DNA of 13,596 bases from NCBI GenBank assembly GCA_902465755.1, contig CABQOK010000017.1:1-13596 (forward strand). Reading direction: 5' to 3'. The notes beneath the pieces were generated by a model. It was not told where the DNA came from. It saw only the letters and a program-made list of their open reading frames with translations, and did no database searches. The first letter of the stretch is position 1, and every line of letters begins with the position of its first letter. The translations under genes were made by a program, and so were the position numbers. Of the stretch, positions 1-6,984 are shown in pieces. This DNA comes from an uncultured Anaerococcus sp. (GTDB taxonomy: Bacteria > Bacillota > Clostridia > Tissierellales > Peptoniphilaceae).

Positions 1-85
1 TGTCCCCTTGGGTTCGAAGGGTCCAACCCTGCTTAGAGAAATATTCTAATATCAAGATATACTATTATCAAAAACATTTAGTCTC

Positions 86-106
86 AGATATTTATAAAAA
101 ATATCT
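86..106. other. AT-rich inverted repeat in leader
   Basis: An 8-bp perfect stem pairs AGATATTT (86-93) with AAATATCT (99-106) around a 5-base loop. It lies upstream of the promoter for the NfeD/FloA unit. It could be the end of an upstream transcript, but no clean T-run follows, so no terminator is claimed. The rest of 1-122 shows no gene. The short GC-rich stretch near 12-31 can fold (AGGGT/ACCCT) but matches no RNA I recognise. Confidence 0.3.
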
Positions 107-122
107 CCCCTCCATCTCTTTC

Positions 123-151
123 TTGATTTTTCCTTCAATTTATATGATAAT
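123..151 (+). promoter_or_regulatory. Sigma-A-type promoter for the nfeD-floA unit
   Basis: TTGATT (123-128) resembles a -35 box and GATAAT (146-151) a -10 box, separated by exactly 17 bases. Transcription would begin near 158, about 20 bases before the first start codon and just upstream of the AAAGGA ribosome binding site (166-171). The boxes differ from consensus at two positions (-35) and one position (-10). This is inferred from sequence alone. Confidence 0.55.
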
Positions 152-177
152 TATACTAAGAGCAGAAAGGAAAATGT

Positions 178-798
178 ATGATGTTTGAACTTGTTATTGG
201 CTTAAGCTTTGTGCTGGCTGTTGTAAGCTTGATTTCGGTTTTGTTTACTGAGAAGAAGGCCTTTTTCGCTATATGTGCCTTGATCTTTTTGGGGGTGTTT
301 TATTTTACTAATTCTACCCACCCAATTGCTGAAGTCTGGCCTTTGATTTCTTTTGTGGCGGGGATTACTCTCTTAGCTCTTGAGATTTTTATTCCAAGTT
401 TCGGCCTTATTGGAATCTGTGGGCTTGTCCTAGTTGGATTATCCCTATACAATTCCTTTATGATGGATGGAAGAGAAGTGATCCTTCTTGTGGCTGCGAC
501 TCTTGCTATTATCATAAGCGTGACAGTCTATGTTACACTTGGTTTTAGGGCCAATATCTTCGATAAGGGGATACTTAAGAGCGTAAATAGTAAGGAGAAA
601 GGCTACAATTCGAAAGTCGACTATTCTTACCTAATTGGCAAGACTGGAACTAGTAAGTCAATCCTTAGACCTACTGGAAGGATTGAAATCGATGGTAATT
701 ATTACGATGCTACTAGCCAGGGGGATTTTATAAAATCTCTCTGTGAGATTGAAGTTGTTAGTGTAAAAGATGGCCACATTGTGGTAAAGGAGATATGA
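178..798 (+). CDS. NfeD-like membrane protein (short form)
   Basis: This 206-residue protein belongs to the short NfeD family, the usual partner of flotillin-type SPFH proteins. Hydrophobic segments lie at about residues 4-23, 28-44, 54-70, 74-92 and 100-121. The conserved stretch [14 protein letters not shown] (69-82) falls inside the membrane part. A soluble C-terminal beta-barrel (OB-like) domain at about 150-206 begins LIGKTG and carries [11 protein letters not shown]. The amino-terminal serine protease domain of long NfeD proteins is absent. The family is thought to act with flotillins in membrane organisation; a precise reaction is not known. Two consecutive ATGs (178, 181) both fit the AAAGGA at 166-171. 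The stop overlaps the floA start by 4 bases, suggesting translational coupling. It corresponds in position to B. subtilis yqeZ. Confidence 0.85.
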   Translation: MMFELVIGLSFVLAVVSLISVLFTEKKAFFAICALIFLGVFYFTNSTHPIAEVWPLISFVAGITLLALEIFIPSFGLIGICGLVLVGLSLYNSFMMDGREVILLVAATLAIIISVTVYVTLGFRANIFDKGILKSVNSKEKGYNSKVDYSYLIGKTGTSKSILRPTGRIEIDGNYYDATSQGDFIKSLCEIEVVSVKDGHIVVKEI

Positions 799-1742
799 TG
801 AATTTTGTAATTTTAGGCATAATTGTCGTTTTATTGGTGGTGTTTTTCACCATGGTTCCGGTTGGACTTTGGATAACTGCTAGATTTTCTGGAGTTAATA
901 TTTCAATGCCAGCCCTTGTTGCTATGCGTTTTAGGAGGCTTTCTCCATCAAAGATTGTAAATGCAATGATTAAGTCTCACCAAGCAGGGATCCAAATTCC
1001 TACTAATGATTTGGAAAGTCACTACCTTGCAGGAGGAGATATCAATCAAGTAGTTGATGCACTAATTGCGGCAGAAAGAGCAAACATCGACCTTTCATTT
1101 GAGCAGGCCGCAGCCATTGACCTTGCAGGACGTAATGTATTCGAAGCTGTCCAAGTTTCTGTTACACCAAAGGTAATCAACACACCAGTGATCGCCGCTG
1201 TAGCCAAAAACGGGATCGAGGTTAAGGTTATAGCCAAGGTTACTGTTAGGGCCAATATCGAAAGACTAGTAGGTGGTGCAGGTGAAGAGACAATCATTGC
1301 CAGGGTTGGAGAAGGTATTGTAACTACAGTAGGTTCATCTAATTCTCATGCCCAAGTTCTAGAAAATCCTGACAATATTTCCCAAACAGTCCTTATGAAG
1401 GGGCTTGATAGTGGAACTGCCTTCGAGATTTTATCGATTGATATAGCAGATGTGGATGTCGGAAGAAATGTCGGCGCCCAACTTCAAAGAGATCAAGCAG
1501 AGGCAGATAAGAATATAGCCCAAGCTAAGGCTGAAGAAAGACGTGCCCAAGCTATCGCCCTTGAACAAGAAAATAGGGCCAAGGTAGTTGAAGCAGAGAG
1601 TAAGATTCCAACAGCTATAGCCAAGGCCTTCGAAGAGGGCAATCTCGGCGTGATGGACTATTACAATATCAAAAACGTAAATGCCGACACGAAGATGCGT
1701 GAGTCAATTTCTGGAGAAGACGGAGCTGATCTAGATGTCTAG
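795..1742 (+). CDS. floA: Flotillin-like protein FloA
   Basis: A 315-residue SPFH/Band 7 protein of the FloA (YqfA) type, which marks and organises functional membrane microdomains. It has an amino-terminal membrane hairpin or anchor (about residues 4-26), an SPFH core (about 115-225, including the stretch [11 protein letters not shown]) and an alanine/glutamate-rich coiled-coil segment (about 230-272, with [12 protein letters not shown]). It is slightly shorter than the roughly 330 residues usual for the family. Two ATGs compete. The AAAGGAG at 786-792 is only 2 bases from ATG 795 but 5 bases from ATG 798, so translation more likely begins at 798. It follows the NfeD-like gene directly, the normal arrangement for this pair. 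Confidence 0.93.
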   Translation: MMNFVILGIIVVLLVVFFTMVPVGLWITARFSGVNISMPALVAMRFRRLSPSKIVNAMIKSHQAGIQIPTNDLESHYLAGGDINQVVDALIAAERANIDLSFEQAAAIDLAGRNVFEAVQVSVTPKVINTPVIAAVAKNGIEVKVIAKVTVRANIERLVGGAGEETIIARVGEGIVTTVGSSNSHAQVLENPDNISQTVLMKGLDSGTAFEILSIDIADVDVGRNVGAQLQRDQAEADKNIAQAKAEERRAQAIALEQENRAKVVEAESKIPTAIAKAFEEGNLGVMDYYNIKNVNADTKMRESISGEDGADLDV

Positions 1743-2118
1743 AATCTTTCCAAAGAAAAAAGATACTGGTAAAAGTCCTAAACCATCCTTTGATGAGTGG
1801 ATAAAAAAGACTAACGAGCTCCTAAACGAATATATGGATGAGCCAGTCGGGGAGATGTTTGGATCTGATAAGAAAAAGATAAAGAAAAAAGTTTCGAATA
1901 ATACTAAGCAAAAGCAAGGAAAGCTCTCCAAAGAAGACTTCAGAATAAAAAAGGAAGAGGGAGACTCAGCAGCTGAAAGAAGAATAGAAGAAAGTAGAGA
2001 GAAGAGAAAGAAAGAAAAGCTCTACGAAGAAAATAAAGATAAAAACAAAAGAAAGACTCTTAGGAAGGCCTTGATCTACTCAGAAATTCTGGGAAAACCT
2101 GTCTCTAAGAGAAAGTAG
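1735..2118 (+). CDS. Small lysine-rich protein downstream of floA
   Basis: This 127-residue, very charged protein is dominated by Lys, Glu and Arg. It has no signal peptide or membrane segment, and its middle (about 45-110) looks disordered or helical. Only the C-terminus looks conserved in style: [19 protein letters not shown] (109-127) ends in a helix-like stretch followed by a basic tail. I do not recognise a named family. The gene overlaps the end of floA by 8 bases and has a GGAG at about 1722-1725, so it is probably co-translated with floA and belongs to that unit. The basic composition suggests binding to RNA, DNA or the acidic membrane surface, but this is a guess. The position matches the small unknown gene after yqfA in Bacillus; homology is not established. 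Confidence 0.72.
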   Translation: MSRIFPKKKDTGKSPKPSFDEWIKKTNELLNEYMDEPVGEMFGSDKKKIKKKVSNNTKQKQGKLSKEDFRIKKEEGDSAAERRIEESREKRKKEKLYEENKDKNKRKTLRKALIYSEILGKPVSKRK

Positions 2119-2121
2119 GAT

Positions 2122-2145
2122 GCAAGCTTTAGGGCTTGCTTTCTT
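2122..2145 (+). terminator. Rho-independent terminator of the nfeD-floA unit
   Basis: GCAAGC (2122-2127) pairs with GCTTGC (2134-2139) around a 6-base loop, followed directly by TTTCTT. It starts only 4 bases after the stop codon of the small basic protein, so the first transcription unit probably ends here. Confidence 0.7.
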
Positions 2146-2152
2146 ACTTCTA

Positions 2153-2306
2153 TCGAGAGATTATTATAAATTATTTACAAGTCGCCTGATCTAGGATAAA
2201 GACAAGGAGATCTCTCGACTTCGCTCGAGATAAGGGAGCTACTTCCGCTCGAAATGGATTTCAATTATAATATAGGAACCTTCCTCAGGGAGGACCCTTA
2301 TCTCGA
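2153..2306. repeat. Nested palindromic intergenic element
   Basis: Several perfect inverted repeats interlock. TCGAGAGA (2153-2160) pairs with TCTCTCGA (2211-2218). TCTCGA (2213-2218) pairs locally with TCGAGA (2225-2230). TCGAGATAAGGG (2225-2236) pairs over 12 bases with CCCTTATCTCGA (2295-2306). Inside that last loop sit GAAAT/ATTTC (2251-2262) and TCCTC/GAGGA (2282-2294). The same arms can therefore form alternative folds. It is probably a dispersed palindromic repeat (REP- or MITE-like) or a structured RNA. No open reading frame of note is present. Confidence 0.5.
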
Positions 2307-2309
2307 CTA

Positions 2310-2339
2310 GTTAAATGTGCCTTAACTGGCACATTTAAC
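2310..2339. repeat. Perfect 12-bp inverted repeat (hairpin)
   Basis: GTTAAATGTGCC (2310-2321) and GGCACATTTAAC (2328-2339) are perfect reverse complements around a 6-base loop. Neither strand has a T-run after the stem, so this is not a standard terminator. It may be an operator-like site, an RNA stability hairpin, or part of the adjacent palindromic element. A protein binding site is possible but unproven. Confidence 0.55.
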
Positions 2340-2588
2340 CCTAAAACTAAAAGCTAGACATATATACTAATTTTTTACGACTTGTTTTAGTGTGAGTGAA
2401 ACGAGCGCATGGAGAGATCTTTTTAGATTTTTTTGTTTGACCCAATTCTTGTAGATTCTCTACGCTTTAGTGATAGATGCCGTGGAGGAAATAAAGAGAT
2501 TACTAAATCTTTACGATATGAAACTTTTATTTTATATAGAAGTTTTTTTAAATTTCAGAAATTTCAACATATTTGTAACAATAAATAG
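2340..2588. other. Gene-free AT-rich stretch upstream of phoH
   Basis: No credible gene on either strand. It holds an imperfect stem (CTTGTTT with AAACGAG, about 2381-2405), a short T-rich stretch after ATCT/AGAT (about 2417-2435), and AAATTTC/GAAATTT around 2550-2564. This is where many spore-forming relatives carry yqfC and yqfD; no remnant of those genes could be recognised by eye. Confidence 0.5.
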
Positions 2589-2594
2589 TATAAT
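2563..2594 (+). promoter_or_regulatory. Promoter upstream of phoH
   Basis: A perfect -10 box TATAAT lies at 2589-2594. The -35 side is weak: the best match is TCAACA (2564-2569) with a 19-base spacer. Transcription would start near 2601, leaving an extremely short leader before the GGAGG ribosome binding site (2604-2608). It probably drives the long phoH-to-guaA unit. Confidence 0.45.
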
Positions 2595-2602
2595 ATTCTT
2601 AA

Positions 2603-2659
2603 TGGAGGATTGATATCATAGAATTATTAGCAATAGAAAACCCTGACCAAGTTATTAGC
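2603..2659 (+). other. In-frame N-terminal extension of phoH without a canonical start codon
   Basis: The phoH frame is open back to a TAA at 2600-2602. The codons after it read into IENPDQVISLFG, which matches the typical PhoH amino-terminus (NPNEAISLFG in B. subtilis, from memory). A strong GGAGG (2604-2608) precedes this stretch. No ATG, GTG or TTG occurs in frame from 2603 to 2659. The codons at a suitable distance are ATC (2615) and ATA (2618). The gene may use a rare start, most plausibly ATA 2618 at the place of an expected ATG. Confidence 0.6.
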
Positions 2660-3610
2660 TTGTTTGGGAGTTTTGACAAATACAGAAAATATATAGAAGA
2701 AAGATTTGATACCAAGATTAAGGTTAAGGATAATAACCTAGAGATTAAGGGAGAAGAGCTTAGTACTAAGCTTACCAAAGATCTCTTAGAACAACTCCTT
2801 ACTCTTTTAAGTAAGGGCGAGTCCTTGGACTTTCAAAAGATCAAGTATCATGCAGACATGCTCGAAAGAGAAAACAAAGACGTGATTAAGGGCCTTTTGA
2901 GCGATGTGATAGTCACAAGGGCTGATGGCAAACCAATCAAGCCAAAGACCCTAGGCCAAAGATCTTATATTGAAAAGATCAGAAACAACGATGTTGTCTT
3001 TGGTATAGGGCCAGCAGGAACAGGAAAGACCTATCTTGCAGTAGCTATGGCAGTTAGAGCCTTCAAGGCTGGGGAAGTGGATAGGATAATACTCACTCGT
3101 CCGGCTGTCGAAGCGGGGGAAAGCCTTGGGTTTCTTCCAGGTGACCTTCAAGATAAGGTAGATCCATATCTAAGACCTCTCTACGATGGGCTCTTTGATA
3201 TTTTAGGCTTTGACACTTATCAAAATCTCGTAGAAAAAGGCCTTATAGAGGTAGCTCCCCTTGCCTATATGAGAGGCAGGACTCTCGACAGGTCCTTTGT
3301 GATTTTGGATGAGGCCCAAAATACTACCCACGAGCAGATGAAGATGTTCCTTACAAGACTTGGCTTTGGTTCCAAGGCCATAATTACAGGAGATAAGACC
3401 CAAGTGGACCTTCCTCGAGGCAAGAAAAGCGGTATAAGGGCGGCAGAGCATATTCTAAGGAATGTAGAAGGAATTGCCTTTATGGAATTTTCTTCTATAG
3501 ACGTAGTAAGACACCCTCTTGTCCAAAGGATAATTGATGCTTACGATAAGGAAGATGCGAGAAGAATGGCAGAGAGAAAAGAAAAGGAAGCTAATAGCAA
3601 GAAAGAATAG
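2660..3610 (+). CDS. phoH: PhoH-family NTPase
   Basis: A PhoH-like P-loop NTPase linked in bacteria to RNA metabolism; it is commonly next to ybeY, as here. Counted from the TTG at 2660 (316 residues), the Walker A motif GPAGTGKT is at 117-124 and the Walker B stretch FVILDEAQ at 213-220, with ITGDKTQVDLPRG at 242-254. The C-terminus is rich in Lys and Glu. The TTG has no ribosome binding site in front and would remove conserved N-terminal residues, so translation probably starts upstream at a non-standard codon (about 2618, giving 330 residues; see the extension feature). The stop is 8 bases before the next gene. The HD phosphodiesterase gene (pgpH) that often follows phoH is absent. Confidence 0.9.
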   Translation: MFGSFDKYRKYIEERFDTKIKVKDNNLEIKGEELSTKLTKDLLEQLLTLLSKGESLDFQKIKYHADMLERENKDVIKGLLSDVIVTRADGKPIKPKTLGQRSYIEKIRNNDVVFGIGPAGTGKTYLAVAMAVRAFKAGEVDRIILTRPAVEAGESLGFLPGDLQDKVDPYLRPLYDGLFDILGFDTYQNLVEKGLIEVAPLAYMRGRTLDRSFVILDEAQNTTHEQMKMFLTRLGFGSKAIITGDKTQVDLPRGKKSGIRAAEHILRNVEGIAFMEFSSIDVVRHPLVQRIIDAYDKEDARRMAERKEKEANSKKE

Positions 3611-3618
3611 GAAGAGAT

Positions 3619-4959
3619 ATGCATCTTTTAATTGAAAACAATACAGAAGAAAAAATAGAAATGGATGCTGACCTAGAAAGAACTGTCAAGGAAGTCCTAA
3701 AGACTGAAGGATTGGGCGAAGACTACGAAGTTTCCATCACCTTTGTCGACAGGGAGGAAATTCATAGATTAAACAGGGAATTTAGGGATGTGGATAGGCC
3801 AACAGATGTCCTATCCTTCCCCCTAGATGATACTATAGACTTACCAGACGCTGATAAGATGCTGGGAGATATAGTAATTTGTCTGGATGTAGCTAAGGAC
3901 CAGGCTATGGAGTTCGGCCATTCTCTAAGGCGAGAAATCATGTATCTGACCTGCCACTCCACCCTCCATCTTTTAGGCTACGATCATATGGAAGAAGACG
4001 AGAAAAGAGAGATGCGTCGTCGTGAGAAGGAAGTCATGAGAAATCTTAGAGTCTTCAAGAACGACGATCACGAGAACTTTGACCATATGGACAAAAATGA
4101 CTATAAGAAGGAAAAGGAAGAAGCAAATAAGGAAGATCAAAAGTTTATAGAATTTAGGGATGAGCTTAAGGAAGAAATCAAGGAAGAGCTAAGACTTGAG
4201 CAAAGGTACGCCAATGTGGAATACGGAAAGATCTATACCAAGGAGAACCTAAGCCACGGGCAGAAGTTTCTCAAAGGCTTTGACTATGCCTACGAGGGCT
4301 TAGTCTTTGCTATTAATCATGAAAAAAACATGAAATTTCATCTCTTAGCCTGCGCCATAGTCTTTGTGGCAAGCTTGTTTTTCAATATTTCTAGAATTGA
4401 GATGATGTTTCTTATCTTTACCATATCATCAGTCATAGCTCTAGAACTTGTAAATACAGCCCTTGAAAATGCTGTCGATATAGCAGCTGACGGCAGATGG
4501 CTATCTCTTGCCAAGTCCGCCAAGGACGTGTCTGCGGCGGCAACCTTCATAGCAGCCCTCAACGCACTTTTTGTGGGTTATATGATATTTTTCGATAAGT
4601 TCTTAAACTTCTACGACTCAGTAATCTTGAGGATTGCGAGAAGACCGAGCCATTTGGCGGTAATTTCGATTTCTCTAATCATAATCATAACCATATTCCT
4701 TAAGGGAATTTTCTATGAGGGTCACGGAACTGCCTTTAGGGGAGGCTTTGTGAGCGGACACACTTCCGTATCATTTGGCCTAGCTACCATAGGAATCCTC
4801 CTCGTGGACAATCCCATGGTGATGATCCTTATGGTCTTACTCGCCCTTATAGTTGCAGAATCCAGATATGAGGCAGATATTCATTCGACAAAAGAGATAA
4901 TTAGAGGAGCCATACTTGGCATAAGTGTGGCGCTTGCAATATTTGGGATATTTTCATGA
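3619..4959 (+). CDS. ybeY: YbeY endoribonuclease - undecaprenol kinase (DgkA) - PAP2 phosphatase fusion
   Basis: One 446-residue frame joins three families. Residues 1-145 are YbeY, the rRNA-maturation metalloendoribonuclease, with metal ligands H113, H117 and H123 in HSTLHLLGYDHM. Residues 146-210 form a highly charged, probably helical linker. Residues 216-330 are DgkA, the small integral-membrane lipid kinase; in Gram-positives it acts on undecaprenol. It has FDYAYEGLVFAINHEKN at its start, the signature ELVNTALENAVD (276-287) and AKSAKDVSAAA (298-308), with about three membrane helices. Residues 340-446 are a divergent PAP2 phosphatase domain with RGGFVSGHTS (374-383) and SRYEADIHSTKE (415-426), giving H381 and H422 as likely catalytic histidines. 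Both membrane domains could supply undecaprenyl phosphate for wall synthesis. The ribosome binding site AGGAAG (3609-3614) fits ATG 3619. The stop overlaps cdd by 4 bases. Confidence 0.9.
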   Translation: MHLLIENNTEEKIEMDADLERTVKEVLKTEGLGEDYEVSITFVDREEIHRLNREFRDVDRPTDVLSFPLDDTIDLPDADKMLGDIVICLDVAKDQAMEFGHSLRREIMYLTCHSTLHLLGYDHMEEDEKREMRRREKEVMRNLRVFKNDDHENFDHMDKNDYKKEKEEANKEDQKFIEFRDELKEEIKEELRLEQRYANVEYGKIYTKENLSHGQKFLKGFDYAYEGLVFAINHEKNMKFHLLACAIVFVASLFFNISRIEMMFLIFTISSVIALELVNTALENAVDIAADGRWLSLAKSAKDVSAAATFIAALNALFVGYMIFFDKFLNFYDSVILRIARRPSHLAVISISLIIIITIFLKGIFYEGHGTAFRGGFVSGHTSVSFGLATIGILLVDNPMVMILMVLLALIVAESRYEADIHSTKEIIRGAILGISVALAIFGIFS

Positions 4960-5351
4960 AAGATTTAGATAAATTAATAAAACTTGCCCTAGATAATAAG
5001 GAAAAATCTTACTCTCCTTATTCACACTTTAGGGTTTCGGCAGTTGTCCTAACTAAGGAAGGAGAAGTTTTCGAAGGAGTAAACATCGAAAACGCCTCTT
5101 ACTCACCTACACTCTGTGCGGAAAGATCTGCCCTTGCTGGGGCAATCTCCAAAGGCTTTAGAGAATTTGATACAATAGTCATCACAGGAGATTCGACAGA
5201 TACATATCCTTGCGGAGTATGCAGGCAATTTATGGCGGAGTTTTTCGATGAGGATACGAAGATTGTAATAGCAAACTCCCTAGACGATTATAAGACCTAC
5301 ACTTTGGAAGACCTCCTTCCACATAGTTTTGGCAAAAAGGATTTACAATGA
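4956..5351 (+). CDS. cdd: Cytidine deaminase
   Basis: A 131-residue homotetrameric-type cytidine deaminase, which converts cytidine and deoxycytidine to uridine and deoxyuridine in pyrimidine salvage. The zinc site is C54-A-E56, with E56 the proton shuttle, plus PCGVC (85-89) giving C86 and C89. The nucleoside-binding stretch NIENASYSP is at 43-51. The length is normal for the family. The start overlaps the stop of the ybeY fusion as ATGA, and the stop overlaps era the same way, so the three genes are translationally coupled. The dgkA-cdd-era order is conserved in Firmicutes. Confidence 0.95.
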   Translation: MKDLDKLIKLALDNKEKSYSPYSHFRVSAVVLTKEGEVFEGVNIENASYSPTLCAERSALAGAISKGFREFDTIVITGDSTDTYPCGVCRQFMAEFFDEDTKIVIANSLDDYKTYTLEDLLPHSFGKKDLQ

Positions 5352-6229
5352 TAAAATCAGGATTCGTCTCAGTAGTAGGTAGGGCCAATGTTGGTAAATC
5401 AACCTTAATGGAGAAGATTATAGGAGAGAAAATCTCTATAATCTCAAACAAGCCCCAAACTACCAGAGATAAGATACAAATTATATATAACGATGATGAA
5501 AGTCAGATAATCTTTCTTGATACGCCAGGGATCCAAACTCCTAGAAACAAGCTCCAAGAAAGACTTTTGACCTTCTCAGAAGAAAGCCTCAAAGAATCTG
5601 ACATCATCACCATGGTTGTGGATGATTCGGAGGAAATTGGAAGAATTGACGGAGAAATCCTAGAAATGCTTGAAAAAATCAAGCTTCCCAAGATCCTTCT
5701 AATAAACAAGACCGACCTTACAGATAGGGAGAGACTATCCCATATCAGGGAGAATTTTAGAGTTTACGATTTCGATAGGATTATAGAAATATCCGCCCTA
5801 GAAGGGGAAAATATCGATGTTTTCATAGATACTATCAAGGAAATGCTTGACTTTGGCCCAGCCTACTACGATAGGGATATGATCACAGATAAGAGCGAGA
5901 GATTTATCGTAGCAGAGATCATAAGAGAGAAGGCTCTTAGAAATCTATCAAATGAAGTCCCTCACGGCGTGGCTGTTAGGATTGACGACTTCAAACAAAG
6001 AGATAAGAAGAAACTAATAGATATAAGGGCTACAATTGTGGTGGAGAAAAATAGCCACAAGGAGATTGTTATCGGTAAAAATGGCCAGATGATCAAGAAA
6101 ATCGGCATGGATGCGAGAAGTGAGATAGAAAAATTCCTATCAAGTAAGGTCAACCTACAATTGTGGGTTAAGGTAGAAAAGGACTGGAGAAAGAAAGAGA
6201 AGTTGGTGGACCGCTTTGGCTACAAGTGA
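5348..6229 (+). CDS. era: GTPase Era
   Basis: A 293-residue Era GTPase, which binds the 3' end of 16S rRNA and assists 30S subunit assembly. The G domain shows G1 GRANVGKS (11-18; Ala replaces the common Pro), PQTTR (36-40) in the effector region, G3 DTPG (58-61), G4 NKTD (120-123) and G5 SAL (149-151). A C-terminal KH RNA-binding domain contains VIGKNGQMIKKIG (241-253). Nearby PhoH and YbeY also act in ribosome or RNA maturation. ATG 5348 overlaps the cdd stop by 4 bases, with AAAGGA (5336-5341) upstream. Confidence 0.96.
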   Translation: MIKSGFVSVVGRANVGKSTLMEKIIGEKISIISNKPQTTRDKIQIIYNDDESQIIFLDTPGIQTPRNKLQERLLTFSEESLKESDIITMVVDDSEEIGRIDGEILEMLEKIKLPKILLINKTDLTDRERLSHIRENFRVYDFDRIIEISALEGENIDVFIDTIKEMLDFGPAYYDRDMITDKSERFIVAEIIREKALRNLSNEVPHGVAVRIDDFKQRDKKKLIDIRATIVVEKNSHKEIVIGKNGQMIKKIGMDARSEIEKFLSSKVNLQLWVKVEKDWRKKEKLVDRFGYK

Positions 6230-6983
6230 GCTTAAGGATGTGACAGGCTTTATCTTAAGGGAGTTTAGCTATCAGGAGACTAGCAAAATCATAGAAGTAT
6301 TTACCGACAAGCTCGGCAGAATTTCTATCATGGCCAAGGGAGTTTATAGAAAAAACTCCGGCCTTCTTTCTTTGACAGGAAGATTTATGAAGGTAAACTT
6401 ATCCTTGTACAAGACGAAGGGAGACTTCTACGGTATAAGAGACGGCTACCTAGTAGAATCTTACAAGAAAAGTGCCAAGAATTTTGACATTATCCTCTAC
6501 AAGTCGGCCATGTGTGATTTGCTCCTAAAGACTATCGATACAAGCCAGAAGGAGATAGTATTCAAGCTCCTTGATACAAGCTTTAGAGCCCTAGAGGACG
6601 CTGATAGTGGTCATCTTAATATATTTTTAGGATTTTTGATCAAATATATATCATTTTCAGGTCTTAAGCCTAACTTTTCTACTTGCGGCATTTGCGGTAG
6701 AATTATAGATAAGGCGACAGGCTACTTTTCTATCAGAGAAGCCTCCCTCATATGCGAAGAGCACAAGAAGGATGCGGGCGATCTGATTTACCTTACTAGA
6801 GATGATCTCTTGTATTTTATGAAGTTATTATATACAAAATCAGAAGAGCTTAGTAAGCTTAAAATGAGCCCTGATTATGAGAAAGTAGTGAGATTAATAA
6901 TAGATTATTGCTTAATTAGCCTTGATATCAAGAAGTTTTCTTCTATGGATTGGGTCTATAAGAGATTAAGCGAAAGGAATTAG
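6216..6983 (+). CDS. recO: DNA repair protein RecO
   Basis: A 255-residue RecO, the mediator that helps load RecA on single-stranded DNA in the RecFOR pathway. The N-terminal OB fold covers about 1-80 ([20 protein letters not shown] and [15 protein letters not shown]). A helical domain follows, with a likely zinc-binding set C157-x2-C160 and C180-x2-H183. The TTG start at 6216 lies inside era (14-base overlap), with GGTGGA (6205-6210) upstream. It gives the right N-terminal length compared with other RecO proteins. No in-frame ATG lies near enough, and a GTG at 6240 would clip the first strand. The start is therefore likely but not certain. Confidence 0.93.
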   Translation: MATSELKDVTGFILREFSYQETSKIIEVFTDKLGRISIMAKGVYRKNSGLLSLTGRFMKVNLSLYKTKGDFYGIRDGYLVESYKKSAKNFDIILYKSAMCDLLLKTIDTSQKEIVFKLLDTSFRALEDADSGHLNIFLGFLIKYISFSGLKPNFSTCGICGRIIDKATGYFSIREASLICEEHKKDAGDLIYLTRDDLLYFMKLLYTKSEELSKLKMSPDYEKVVRLIIDYCLISLDIKKFSSMDWVYKRLSERN

Positions 6984-6984
6984 A

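Noticed and set aside
1..40. A tRNA-like GGGTTCGAA motif at the window start
   Set aside because: The bases flanking TTCGAAG do not form a T-arm stem, and no acceptor or CCA end is present.
2411..2435. A terminator at the T-rich stretch upstream of phoH
   Set aside because: Only a 4-bp ATCT/AGAT stem precedes the T residues; too weak to call.
2119..2659. A CRISPR array or insertion sequence in the first large spacer
   Set aside because: There are inverted repeats but no regularly spaced direct repeats, no transposase frame and no target duplication.
6900..6984. A T-box leader before glyQ
   Set aside because: recO ends one base before glyQ; there is no leader space and no T-box sequence.
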